DNA of 16,773 nucleotides, from NCBI GenBank assembly GCA_905209765.1, contig CAJLUE010000037.1, positions 1-16,773 on the forward strand, read 5' to 3'. Below the pieces are notes generated by a model, which had not been told where the DNA came from, searched no databases, and was given only the letters and a program-made list of their open reading frames with translations. The stretch's first letter is position 1. Each line of letters begins with the position of its first letter. A program made the position numbers and the translations under genes. Shown piece by piece: positions 5,588 to 13,243 of this stretch. Origin of the DNA: an uncultured Collinsella sp. (lineage in GTDB: Bacteria > Actinomycetota > Coriobacteriia > Coriobacteriales > Coriobacteriaceae).

Positions 5588-6325
5588 TTATTTTACTGCA
5601 AACTCCGGGCTAAATACTACCCTGCCCAGGCGAACGAGCGTAGAGCCTTCCTCAAGGGCAGGCTCAAAGTCCTCGCTCATGCCGCAGGAAAGTTCGGGCA
5701 GGCTCAGATCGGAGTGCGTCGCCTCAAGCTCATCCCTTAGCTCGCGAAGTCCGGCAAAAGTGCGGCGCGCCACATCCTTATTCCCCCGTGGCGCCATAGT
5801 CATAAGGCCCTGCACACAAATTCCCTCAAGCTCCGCAAGCTCACCCGCGGCGTCTCGAACCTCGTCGGGCGAAAAGCCGCCCTTGGACTCCTCGCCGCTC
5901 ACATTGACCTCGAGCAGCACGCGCTGGGGGCCGGAGAGCTCGCCCGCCTCAATCTTGCGGACCGCACGGCTCGAGATAGCCTGAGCCAAATGCAGCGAGC
6001 TTACCGAATGAATCAGCTCGGCCGAGCCCAGAACCGCATTGATCTTGTTGGTCTGCAGGTTGCCGATCATATCGAAGCGCACCTCGGGTAGCTCCGGATG
6101 CTCCGCGAGGCCCGCAAGCTTGCGAACGAGCTCCTGCGGGCGGTTCTCGGCAAAATGGCGATACCCCGCCTGAATAGCGGCAACGGTCTCATCGACGCCA
6201 ACAGTCTTGGAGACGGCAATCAGGCGCGCGGCATCGTGGGGACGGCCCGCGCGATCGAGCGCCGCATAAAAACGCTCCAGAATCTGCTCGCGGCGAGCGC
6301 GCATCAAGTCCAAATAGTTATCCAT
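5588..6325 (-). CDS. yggS: YggS family pyridoxal-5'-phosphate homeostasis protein (245 aa)
   Basis: This is a cytoplasmic single-domain alanine-racemase-fold protein (YggS/YlmE/PROSC) that binds PLP and controls its free level and amino-acid balance. The PLP lysine is K40 in LIAVSK. Other family motifs are HFAENRPQELVRK (about 55-67), FDMIGNLQTNK (about 84-94), VLLEVNVSGEESKGGF (about 137-152), GLMTMAP (about 172-178), LSCGMSEDFEPALEEGSTLVRLGRVVF near the C-terminus. The usual H in IHFIGxLQ is replaced by D-M. The ATG at 6325 is preceded by GGAGG at 9 nt; a TTG two codons upstream is too close to that site. It is the ylmE position of the ylm cluster but is separated from pgeF by the whole pst-phoU block. 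Confidence 0.93.
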   Translation of the reverse strand: MDNYLDLMRARREQILERFYAALDRAGRPHDAARLIAVSKTVGVDETVAAIQAGYRHFAENRPQELVRKLAGLAEHPELPEVRFDMIGNLQTNKINAVLGSAELIHSVSSLHLAQAISSRAVRKIEAGELSGPQRVLLEVNVSGEESKGGFSPDEVRDAAGELAELEGICVQGLMTMAPRGNKDVARRTFAGLRELRDELEATHSDLSLPELSCGMSEDFEPALEEGSTLVRLGRVVFSPEFAVK

Positions 6326-6375
6326 TGCCAATCGCCTCCGCTAACAGCCATACAAGTAGTCTCATGCTAACGCAA

Positions 6376-6407
6376 GAGCGCGGCCTCGCATGTGCAAGGC
6401 CGCGCTC
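6376..6407 (-). terminator. GC-rich hairpin downstream of phoU
   Basis: GAGCGCGGCCT (6376-6386) and AGGCCGCGCTC (6397-6407) form a perfect 11-bp stem with a 10-nt loop that can close two further pairs. It lies 39 nt after the phoU stop and 50 nt before yggS. On the minus strand only TTGCGTT follows, so the T-tract is poor. It could partly separate the phosphate genes from yggS-sepF-yggT-divIVA. Confidence 0.55.
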
Positions 6408-6445
6408 ACTTAGGTATTTACAATCTTTCGACGAACGGAGCTGCC

Positions 6446-7303
6446 CTACTCCTCATCATCCTCGGTGTCGTCCTCGTCCTCGAGGTGCTCGAGCAGGTAG
6501 CGAAGACCCTCGCTCACCTCGTTAGCAGGCACCTTGGCAACATAGCCCGCATCCACGGCGGGCCTCATGATGACACCCTCGCCCGAAGGCACGCGCATGC
6601 TCTCAAGCTCATCCTCATCCGTACGGGCGATATCGCCGGCAGTCATACGCTGTCCGGTCAAAAGGAAGGTCAGACGGCAGGCGGCATCGATCGAAATCGA
6701 GGCGATACGATCGAGGTAGCGCGAGACCATGATGGCGCGACGCAGGTCGTCATAGTTGCTGTCGTCGTCCATAAAATCGCCCGCGTCCATGCGGTTGAAA
6801 GTACGGAAGAACTTCTCATAGGCCGCGTGCACCGGCTCGTCCTCGACGGCCAGGTTGCAGATGATGGACATGTCGTTGGTGACGAGCGCGGAAAGCGACG
6901 AACCCAGCACCTGGTAAACAGCTTCGGCCTCGGCCTCAACCGTACCGACGAGTTCCTGGGGCAGCGAGATGTCGGCCTTGACCATGTGGCGCGTGGCGCG
7001 GCAGATCTGGCGAACCTTATCGGTCATGCGCTGCAGGTTAAAGTCGACGTAGATGATCGTCTGCAGCAAGCGGAAGTCGGAGGCGACCGGCGACTGCGTA
7101 GCGATCAGGTTGTAGCACACGGCCTCCAAGTTGGCGCAGCGAGCGTCAATCGAAAGCGTGCGCTTCTTGGTCTTGGTGGCGAGCTTGCGATCATCGGTCA
7201 CATAGGCCTTCACGGCGTCGTGAAGCGCCAGATCGACGGCCTCGTAGATGCTCAGCATCTCGTGACGGGCCTCGATGAGCTGACGGGAAAACAGTTTACG
7301 CAT
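6446..7303 (-). CDS. phoU: Phosphate signalling regulator PhoU with C-terminal extension (285 aa)
   Basis: PhoU is the cytoplasmic helical regulator that links the Pst transporter to phosphate signalling. Two three-helix repeats are present: residues about 8-105, with the hallmark ATQSPVASDFRLLQ (68-81), and about 118-215 (RRAIMVSRYLDRI at 188-200). The metal-cluster motif, normally E-R-I-x-D, reads QRMTD in repeat one (91-95) and DRIAS in repeat two (198-202), so one or more usual ligands are absent. After about residue 218, where typical PhoU ends, there are some 67 more residues with a G/V-rich stretch (VPSGEGVIMRPAVDAGYVAK) and a strongly acidic end (LEDEDDTEDDEE). GGAG precedes the ATG by 8 nt. 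It follows pstB by 92 nt in the normal pst order. Confidence 0.9.
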   Translation of the reverse strand: MRKLFSRQLIEARHEMLSIYEAVDLALHDAVKAYVTDDRKLATKTKKRTLSIDARCANLEAVCYNLIATQSPVASDFRLLQTIIYVDFNLQRMTDKVRQICRATRHMVKADISLPQELVGTVEAEAEAVYQVLGSSLSALVTNDMSIICNLAVEDEPVHAAYEKFFRTFNRMDAGDFMDDDSNYDDLRRAIMVSRYLDRIASISIDAACRLTFLLTGQRMTAGDIARTDEDELESMRVPSGEGVIMRPAVDAGYVAKVPANEVSEGLRYLLEHLEDEDDTEDDEE

Positions 7304-7395
7304 GGTTCACTCCAATCAGTTGGGTGCGGTCATGCCGCCCGCACAGTGAATACGCACCGGACCAGGTCCGATCGGATTGGGACTAGTCGCACCGA
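7304..7395 (-). other. pstB-phoU intergenic region with palindromes
   Basis: This 92-nt gap is the largest inside the pst operon. It holds an exact palindrome CGGACC-A-GGTCCG (7358-7370) and a hairpin GTGCGG/CCGCAC (7324-7329 with 7339-7344). Neither has a T-run. They could lower phoU expression relative to pst or set an mRNA end. Function is inferred only. Confidence 0.35.
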
Positions 7396-8199
<804 letters not shown>

Positions 8200-8211
8200 G
8201 GGACTCCTTAA

Positions 8212-9117
8212 CTAGCGGCGCTTGCGCGACAGATAACGCGCAAACAGGTTGAAGGCCAGAATAATCGCCATCAGCAAAAGCGCAGTGCCGTAGGCTGCGT
8301 TCATGTTGATGCCGTCATTGGCAAGCAGATAAAGGTGAACGGTCATGGGACGACCGGAATCGAGCGGCGAAATAGGCAGGTTGATGGCCTGACCCATGGT
8401 GTAGAGCACCACGGCGGTCTCGCCGATGGCGCGGCCGATGGCAAGCACGATGCCGGTAGCGATGCGGCCAAAAGCCGAAGGAAGCACGATCTTGGAGACG
8501 ACCTGCCACTTGGTGGCGCCCAGGCCATACGCACCCCAACGGATATAGCGCGGAACAGCGCGGATTGCCTCCTCGGTGGTGCGCATGACGATGGGGAGCA
8601 TCAGAAGTGCCAGCGCCAAAGCGGCCGAGACCATCGAAAGGCCCAGACCCATAGCCTCGACAAACAAGGCGTAGCCAAAGAGGCCCATAACAATGGAGGG
8701 CACCGAGGCCAGGGCATCGGCAGCATAGCGAATAATGTCGACGACCTTGCCCTGCTTGGCGTACTCGGCCAGATAGACCGCAGCCAGGACGGCAACCGGC
8801 GTGCAGATAAGCATGGCGAGCGCCGTCACGTAGATGGTCGAGACGATCGTGGGCCAAATGCCGCCCTCGGCGTTGACGCCCTGCGGCCAGCCAAAGATAA
8901 AGTCGAGCGAAATATGCGGCAGGCCGTTGATGACCACGTAGGCGATGATGGCGATCAGCACCAGCGTGGTGATATAGGCCGCGGCGCGAAACACGCCGAG
9001 CATGATCTTGTTGGAGAGGTCCTTGTTGATGCGGCCCTTCTTGCCATGGGAAAGGGCACGCTTGATGCGCTCGCGCGACGAGGTCGTATCGACCCTCGTG
9101 TCAACGGAATCGGACAT
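8212..9117 (-). CDS. pstA: Phosphate ABC transporter permease PstA (301 aa)
   Basis: This is one of the two inner-membrane permeases of the Pst phosphate importer. A ~38-residue basic cytoplasmic N-terminus precedes about six membrane helices. The cytoplasmic EAA loop that docks on PstB is YGLGATKWQVVSKIVLPSAF (about 198-217), followed by GRIATGIVLAIGRAIGETA, typical of PstA/PstC. SVPSIVMGLFGYALF is the conserved helix before it. It starts 3 nt after the pstC stop, so the two are probably translationally coupled. Confidence 0.96.
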   Translation of the reverse strand: MSDSVDTRVDTTSSRERIKRALSHGKKGRINKDLSNKIMLGVFRAAAYITTLVLIAIIAYVVINGLPHISLDFIFGWPQGVNAEGGIWPTIVSTIYVTALAMLICTPVAVLAAVYLAEYAKQGKVVDIIRYAADALASVPSIVMGLFGYALFVEAMGLGLSMVSAALALALLMLPIVMRTTEEAIRAVPRYIRWGAYGLGATKWQVVSKIVLPSAFGRIATGIVLAIGRAIGETAVVLYTMGQAINLPISPLDSGRPMTVHLYLLANDGINMNAAYGTALLLMAIILAFNLFARYLSRKRR

Positions 9118-9120
9118 AGC

Positions 9121-10053
9121 CTACCCCCTCTTCTTGGAAATCAGGCGGACGATACCCACCAGTGCAGCGGAGATGATAAACAAGACAACGCCCATGCCAA
9201 ACAGAGCCGAGCGGTGCAGGCCCGAGGAATAACTCATGTCGAGCGCGATCTGACTCGTGAGCGTCGAGATGGGGCTCGAGATGCTATCCGGAATGACCGG
9301 GGCGTTGCCCACGACCATGAGCACGGCCATGGTCTCACCGATGGCACGCCCCATACCCAAGACAATTGCATCGACAATGCCCAGCTTGGCTGCAGGAAGC
9401 ACGACCTTGTAGATGGTCTGCCACTTGGTGGCACCCATGGCATAGGATGCCTCGCGAATGCCCATGGGAATGGAATTGAGGGCATCGATGGTGAGCGTGG
9501 TGATGGTGGGAACGATCATGATGGCGAGCACGAACCACGCCGTCAGCGCGCCAAAGCCAAGACCGCCGGTCAGCTGCGCGATAAACGGACGGATGATGAC
9601 CATGCCAAAGAAGCCGTAGATGATGGAGGGGATGCCCGCCAGCAGGTCGACGGCGGGGCTGATGAGCTTGCGCACGCGCTTGCTGGCAATCTCGACCAGA
9701 TACACGGCCGTACCCACACCCAGGGGCACGCCCATGGCGAGCGCACCGACCGTCACCAGGCCAGAGCCAGCCAGCAGCGACATAATGCCGTAGTGACCCT
9801 CAGAGGGCGCCCATGTAAAGCTAAAGAAGTCCGCCAGGCCAATGTCGGTAAAGACCGGCAGCGCCGAGTACGTGGTAAAGACAAAAATCAGGATGACGGT
9901 GACGACCGCCAAGAACGCACAGGCAAAGAAGATCCACTGCAGCGCCTTCTCCTTGAGATAGGTGCTGCGTGACACCAACGCCAACTCACGCTTTTTGGGC
10001 GTCCGCGCCTCATGCTCAATCTGGGGGATTTCCTGTGCTTCCACGCTACTCAC
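9121..10053 (-). CDS. pstC: Phosphate ABC transporter permease PstC (310 aa)
   Basis: This is the second permease of the Pst importer. A ~37-residue N-terminus leads into the first helix (LQWIFFACAFLAVVTVILIF). The PstC-type loop FTWAPSEGHYGIMSLLAGS follows, and then AGIPSIIYGFFGMVII. The EAA loop is YAMGATKWQTIYKVVLPAAK (about 206-225), followed by GIVDAIVLGMGRAIGETMAV. The first possible start is GTG at 10053, which overlaps the end of pstS by 8 nt. A second GTG at 10044 lies 8 nt after GGAG and is equally or more likely, giving a protein 3 residues shorter and no overlap. Confidence 0.96.
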   Translation of the reverse strand: MSSVEAQEIPQIEHEARTPKKRELALVSRSTYLKEKALQWIFFACAFLAVVTVILIFVFTTYSALPVFTDIGLADFFSFTWAPSEGHYGIMSLLAGSGLVTVGALAMGVPLGVGTAVYLVEIASKRVRKLISPAVDLLAGIPSIIYGFFGMVIIRPFIAQLTGGLGFGALTAWFVLAIMIVPTITTLTIDALNSIPMGIREASYAMGATKWQTIYKVVLPAAKLGIVDAIVLGMGRAIGETMAVLMVVGNAPVIPDSISSPISTLTSQIALDMSYSSGLHRSALFGMGVVLFIISAALVGIVRLISKKRG

Positions 10054-10882
10054 TCCCCTTTCCGTCGTTGGTGACGGGAATAAAGCCCGCCTCGCGAATC
10101 TGCTTGTCCATCTTTTCGGACGTCACATAGTCAATGTAGTCCTGCGCCTGCTGCGAAGGCGTACCCTTCACAAAGAAGTAAAGGTCACGCGAGATGGGAT
10201 AGCCGCCGCTTGCGACCGTCTTCTCGGATGCCTCGACATGGTTGACCGAAACGGCCTTAACCGAGGTCTTGGCATTGAGGCTCTCGACAAAACCCAGCGA
10301 GATGTAGCCAATGGCGCCACGCGAGCGGGACACGACATCGCGTACCTGGCCCGTGCCCGAAAGAACAGCCGAGCGGCGATCAAACGGCGTGCCGTCCATC
10401 ACGATAGTGCGGAAGGCCTCGCGCGTACCGGACGCCTCGTCGCGATTGATAACCTGAATCTTCAGGTCCTCTCCGCCGACTTCTTTCCAGTTGGTGATCT
10501 TGCCGGCGTAAATATCGCGGAGCTGCTCGGTCGAGAGATTATCGACCGGGTTGTCGTCGTTCACGATGACTGCAATGCCGTCGTGCGCGATAACGATAGG
10601 CGTCAGACCCAGGTCTTGCTCATCGGCGTTGAGGCCACGAGAGGAGCTGGCGATATCGGCGGTGCCGGCGCTAACAGCTTCGATGCCAGCAGATGAGCCA
10701 AGGCCGGAGACGAGCACGTCGGTGCCGGTCTCCTCTTTAAAGCCCTCGGCCGCGATCTCGGCAATGGGAAGGCACGTCGTAGAGCCGGCAACGGTGATGG
10801 AAGAGGTAGAAGATCCCGAGGAGCAGGCGCACAGCGTGAGCGTGAGCACTGCTGCACTCAGGACCGATGCGATCTTTCTCAT
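10046..10882 (-). CDS. pstS: Phosphate-binding lipoprotein PstS (278 aa)
   Basis: This is the extracellular, membrane-anchored solute-binding protein that delivers phosphate to PstCA. The N-terminus MRKIASVLSAAVLTLTLCAC is a lipoprotein signal with lipobox L17-C-A-C20, then a Ser/Thr spacer. Phosphate-site motifs follow: TVAGSTTCLPIAEIAAEGF (about 30-48), GLGSSAGIEAVSAGTADIAS (about 57-76), SSRGL, and NRDEASGTREAF (about 146-157). The length is short but normal for Gram-positive PstS. The ATG at 10882 overlaps the pgeF TGA as ATGA, and upstream there is only a weak GGCGTGAT site, so translation probably depends on pgeF. A 64-codon upstream extension of the frame lies inside pgeF and is rejected. 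Confidence 0.95.
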   Translation of the reverse strand: MRKIASVLSAAVLTLTLCACSSGSSTSSITVAGSTTCLPIAEIAAEGFKEETGTDVLVSGLGSSAGIEAVSAGTADIASSSRGLNADEQDLGLTPIVIAHDGIAVIVNDDNPVDNLSTEQLRDIYAGKITNWKEVGGEDLKIQVINRDEASGTREAFRTIVMDGTPFDRRSAVLSGTGQVRDVVSRSRGAIGYISLGFVESLNAKTSVKAVSVNHVEASEKTVASGGYPISRDLYFFVKGTPSQQAQDYIDYVTSEKMDKQIREAGFIPVTNDGKGSE

Positions 10883-11679
10883 AGCATCACGCCGATCGCA
10901 GCATGGCGCCCACAGGTCCCGCCCTCGTTGCGATAGGAATAAAAGCGGTCGTTTTGACGCACGGTGGAAAGTTTGGTGTCCACAATGCCATTCACATCGA
11001 CACCGGCATCCACCAGCGCCTCGCGAATGGCGGCGGAAAGATCGAGCATACGGGAAGCGGTAGCATCGATGCACGCGAACTCGGCGGCAAAGCGATCCAT
11101 AAGTTCTTGGGACACCTCATACTCGTCACCCAGGATATGGGGCCCAATATAGGCAGAGATGTCCTCCGGCGTGCAGTCAGCCGCCTCGCAGAGTGCTTGG
11201 CTGGCCTTGGCGGAAATGCGCGCAATCGTGCCCTTCCAGCCAGAATGCACCACGGCAAAGCCGTTGGGAGCCACCAGCACCACGGGAACACAATCGGCAA
11301 AGCAGAGCATCACGGGCACCTCATGGGCCGTACAGACGATGGCATCGCAGCCCTCTGCAATCTGTTCGCGAATGTTCTCGAGATCGTCGGCGCCGTTCGA
11401 GGTCACCGTCACGACATGGTCGCCGTGCACCTGATTGGGAACAAGCAGATTATGCTCGCACTCAGCGGCGCCCATGGCTTCGAGCGCTCGACGACGATTT
11501 TCTTGAACAGCAAAGGGGTCATCGCCTACATGCGAGCCCAGGTTGAGCGAGGAGTACGCATCTTCGGAAACGCCACCGGTGCGCTCGGTAAAGGCAAAGC
11601 GAACATCGAGCGTCGCGCCCTCTACCAACGTAACTCCATCATGGTCGACACGCGAAACGTTGTCCGCACGTGCTGCCAT
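10879..11679 (-). CDS. pgeF: PgeF/LACC1-family purine nucleoside phosphorylase (266 aa)
   Basis: This belongs to the YfiH/YlmD/LACC1 family (formerly 'polyphenol oxidase' or DUF152), now known for phosphorolysis of adenosine and related nucleosides and for editing peptidoglycan precursors (PgeF). The zinc-site residues are present: His85 in NQVHG, Cys130 in CFADCVPVV and His145 in VVHSGWKGT. Also visible are FTERTGGVSEDAYSSLNLG (about 30-48), AYIGPHI, and the C-terminal DRFYSYRNEGGTCGRHAAI. TAGGAGG precedes the ATG by about 8 nt. Its position after ftsZ is the normal ylmD place; the following overlap with pstS is not. It is preceded by its own promoter region and the ftsZ terminator. Confidence 0.93.
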   Translation of the reverse strand: MAARADNVSRVDHDGVTLVEGATLDVRFAFTERTGGVSEDAYSSLNLGSHVGDDPFAVQENRRRALEAMGAAECEHNLLVPNQVHGDHVVTVTSNGADDLENIREQIAEGCDAIVCTAHEVPVMLCFADCVPVVLVAPNGFAVVHSGWKGTIARISAKASQALCEAADCTPEDISAYIGPHILGDEYEVSQELMDRFAAEFACIDATASRMLDLSAAIREALVDAGVDVNGIVDTKLSTVRQNDRFYSYRNEGGTCGRHAAIGVML

Positions 11680-11706
11680 ACTAAAGCCTCCTATTACAAC
11701 AAGTAC

Positions 11707-11721
11707 CGCGGCGTCGCCGCG
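11707..11721. repeat. Short GC-rich palindrome in the pgeF leader
   Basis: CGCGGCG-T-CGCCGCG is a perfect 7-bp inverted repeat around one base, about 30 nt upstream of the pgeF start. With a 1-nt centre the RNA loop would have to open some pairs, so a protein-binding palindrome or a short leader hairpin are both possible. Confidence 0.4.
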
Positions 11722-11757
11722 CAGTCCGTGTTTATACGGCTGTCATACTTCTTTAAA

Positions 11758-11811
11758 AGGATACCCGCAGCGGTAGGGACCAAACGTAAAGGGAACGTAA
11801 GGAGATTGTAA
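11758..11811 (-). promoter_or_regulatory. Candidate operator-promoter of pgeF-pstSCAB-phoU: three 11-bp-phased repeats
   Basis: On the plus strand the heptamers AACGTAA (11783-11789), AACGTAA (11794-11800) and ATTGTAA (11805-11811) are spaced exactly 11 bp, with 4-bp spacers AGGG and GGAG. Read on the minus strand they are TTACGTT-type direct repeats. The last one covers the -35 position (11781-11786) of a possible -10, TATCCT (11758-11763), 17 bp away. Seven-bp repeats with 4-bp spacers replacing a -35 is the known layout of PhoB/OmpR-family operators. A second -10-like TATAAA lies at 11731-11736. The regulator is not in the window; the role is inferred. Confidence 0.5.
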
Positions 11812-11830
11812 GCTTTCGTTTACAAACGAG

Positions 11831-11863
11831 AAACAAAAAGGGCGCATCCATACGGACGCGCCC
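11831..11863 (-). terminator. Intrinsic terminator of ftsZ
   Basis: On the minus strand GGGCGCGTCC (11854-11863) pairs with GGATGCGCCC (11840-11849), including one G:U wobble, around a 4-nt loop. TTTTTGTTT follows (complement of 11831-11839). It lies 27 nt after the ftsZ stop, so pgeF and the pst genes mostly depend on their own promoter. Confidence 0.88.
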
Positions 11864-11889
11864 CTGTGCAAAACAATGCGAAGAACGAC

Positions 11890-13044
11890 TTAGAAGCTAC
11901 CGCGCTTAAGGAAATCGGGAAGCTCGAACTGGTCGTTACCAAAGTTGGGAAGCTCGGTACCGCCAACGTTGCGAGTCGGGGCAACCTGAGCAGGGCTGGC
12001 AGCCGGAGCGGTGCGCTGCGGCTCGGCAGAAGCAGCGGCCTTGCTCTGCGACTGCTGGGCAGCGAAGAGCTCGTCCTGACGGTTGACGTTGGAGTCGGAG
12101 AAGCCCGTGGCGATAACGGTGATGCGAACCTGGTCGCCCAGGGACTCGTCGACAACGGTACCAAAGATGATGTTGGCCTCGGGGTCGACGGCATTGGCGA
12201 CAACGTCGGCGGCGTCGCTGATCTCCTGGATGCCCAGGTCCTTGGAGCCGGCGATGGAAAGCAGGACGCGCGTGGCGCCATCGATGGAGCTCTCGAGCAG
12301 CGGACTGGAGATAGCCTGCTGGGCAGCGTCGACAGCACGAGTGTCCCCAGAAGCGGTACCGATACCCATCATGGCGGTACCGGCCTGCTTCATGATGGTC
12401 TTAACATCGGCGAAGTCCAGGTTGATAATACCCGGGACGGTGATGAGGTCGGTGATGCCCTGGGTGCCCTGGGAAAGGACGCCATCGGCAATCGCGAACG
12501 CCTCGAGCATAGTCGTCTTCTTTTCGGCGATGTCGAGCAGCTTGTCGTTAGGAATAACGATCATGGTGTCGACGCAATCGGAGAGGGTCTTGATGCCCTC
12601 CTCGGCGCTCTTCTTGCGCTTGCGACCCTCGAAGGTGAAGGGCTTGGTCACGACGGCGACGGTCAGCGCGCCGACCTCGTTCATCGCGATATCGGCAACG
12701 ATGGGAGCGGCGCCGGTACCGGTACCACCGCCCTCGCCGCAGGTGATGAACACCATGTCGGCGCCAGCGAGCGCCTCGGCGATATCGTCGCGGGACTCAT
12801 CGGCAGCCTTGCGGCCAACCTCGGGGTTGGCGCCGGCGCCCAGGCCGCGGGTAAGGTCGGTGCCGATGTGCACCTTGATATCGGCATCAGAGATCGCGAG
12901 CGCCTGAGCATCGGTGTTGATGGCAACAAACTCGACGCCGCGGATGCCCTCTTCGATCATTCGATTGACCGCGTTGGTACCGCCGCCACCGACGCCGACC
13001 ACCTTAATGACGGCAAGGTAGTTGTTGATCTCTGTCTCGTGCAT
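11890..13044 (-). CDS. ftsZ: Cell division protein FtsZ (384 aa)
   Basis: FtsZ is the tubulin-like GTPase that forms the cytokinetic ring. The N-terminal nucleotide-binding half shows VVGVGGGGTNAVNRM (16-29) and the tubulin signature GGGTGTG (105-111). The catalytic T7 loop is NLDFADV (208-214), with the key Asp residues present. A Gln/Ala/Pro-rich linker (about 320-370) leads to the conserved C-terminal peptide ELPDFLKRGSF, the docking site for SepF. The ATG at 13044 has GGAGGA 6 nt upstream; an in-frame ATG ten codons further up precedes that site and is rejected. The length is typical. It has its own upstream gap of 199 nt and a strong terminator, so it is probably transcribed separately from ftsQ and pgeF. 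Confidence 0.98.
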   Translation of the reverse strand: MHETEINNYLAVIKVVGVGGGGTNAVNRMIEEGIRGVEFVAINTDAQALAISDADIKVHIGTDLTRGLGAGANPEVGRKAADESRDDIAEALAGADMVFITCGEGGGTGTGAAPIVADIAMNEVGALTVAVVTKPFTFEGRKRKKSAEEGIKTLSDCVDTMIVIPNDKLLDIAEKKTTMLEAFAIADGVLSQGTQGITDLITVPGIINLDFADVKTIMKQAGTAMMGIGTASGDTRAVDAAQQAISSPLLESSIDGATRVLLSIAGSKDLGIQEISDAADVVANAVDPEANIIFGTVVDESLGDQVRITVIATGFSDSNVNRQDELFAAQQSQSKAAASAEPQRTAPAASPAQVAPTRNVGGTELPNFGNDQFELPDFLKRGSF

Positions 13045-13098
13045 GTCGGTCCTCCGAACAAAGGTTATAGCCATAGCATGGGTTGACCCCTGCGCACA

Positions 13099-13180
13099 TT
13101 AACCTTCAGGTTGAAAGTAAATGCAAAGGTAAACCGTATTATGTTTGCACATTATGAACGTATCAGTCAAATAATTGACC
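13099..13180 (-). promoter_or_regulatory. AT-rich ftsZ upstream region with palindrome and repeated CATAAT
   Basis: This stretch is much richer in A/T than its surroundings. It holds a perfect inverted repeat GTCAA-N4-TTGAC (13166-13179), which supplies a TTGAC element on each strand. On the minus strand two CATAAT boxes (13151-13156 and 13138-13143) lie 13 bp apart. Their spacing to the TTGACT (8 or 21 nt) is not ideal, so the exact promoter is uncertain. A small hairpin AACC-TTCA-GGTT (about 13101-13112) lies in the leader. The palindrome could be an operator. Confidence 0.4.
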
Positions 13181-13184
13181 GTGA

Positions 13185-13237
13185 AAACCAAACAAACCAG
13201 ATAAACGGCGTGGTATGGCCCCTCAACAAAGCCGTTT
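13185..13237 (-). terminator. Probable weak terminator of ftsQ
   Basis: On the minus strand AAACGGC (13231-13237) pairs with GCCGTTT (13203-13209) around a 21-nt loop, and a T-rich run (TTTGTTTGGTTTT) follows within about 20 nt. The large loop and interrupted T-tract make it weak. Confidence 0.45.
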
Positions 13238-13243
13238 AGGATA

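Noticed and set aside
8335..9972. Very long plus-strand open frame (545 codons) antisense to pstA and pstC
   Set aside because: It is low-complexity (H, D, R, G, A-rich) and lies opposite two clear permease genes. Long antisense frames are expected from G/C-ending codon use.
10883..11074. 64-codon upstream extension of pstS
   Set aside because: It lies inside pgeF in another frame and would put a non-hydrophobic segment before the lipoprotein signal, which must be N-terminal.
11740..11746. CTGTCAT on the plus strand near pgeF, matching one half of the E. coli pho box
   Set aside because: The second half-site 11 bp away does not match, so one heptamer is likely chance. The phased AACGTAA repeats are a better candidate.
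11866..13086. Plus-strand 406-codon open frame opposite ftsZ
   Set aside because: It is G/D/L/V-rich mirror sequence of ftsZ with no family motif; it is explained by the codon bias of ftsZ.
13045..13243. Search for ftsA between ftsQ and ftsZ
   Set aside because: The 199-nt gap has no coding frame; it holds only a terminator-like hairpin and promoter-like sequence.
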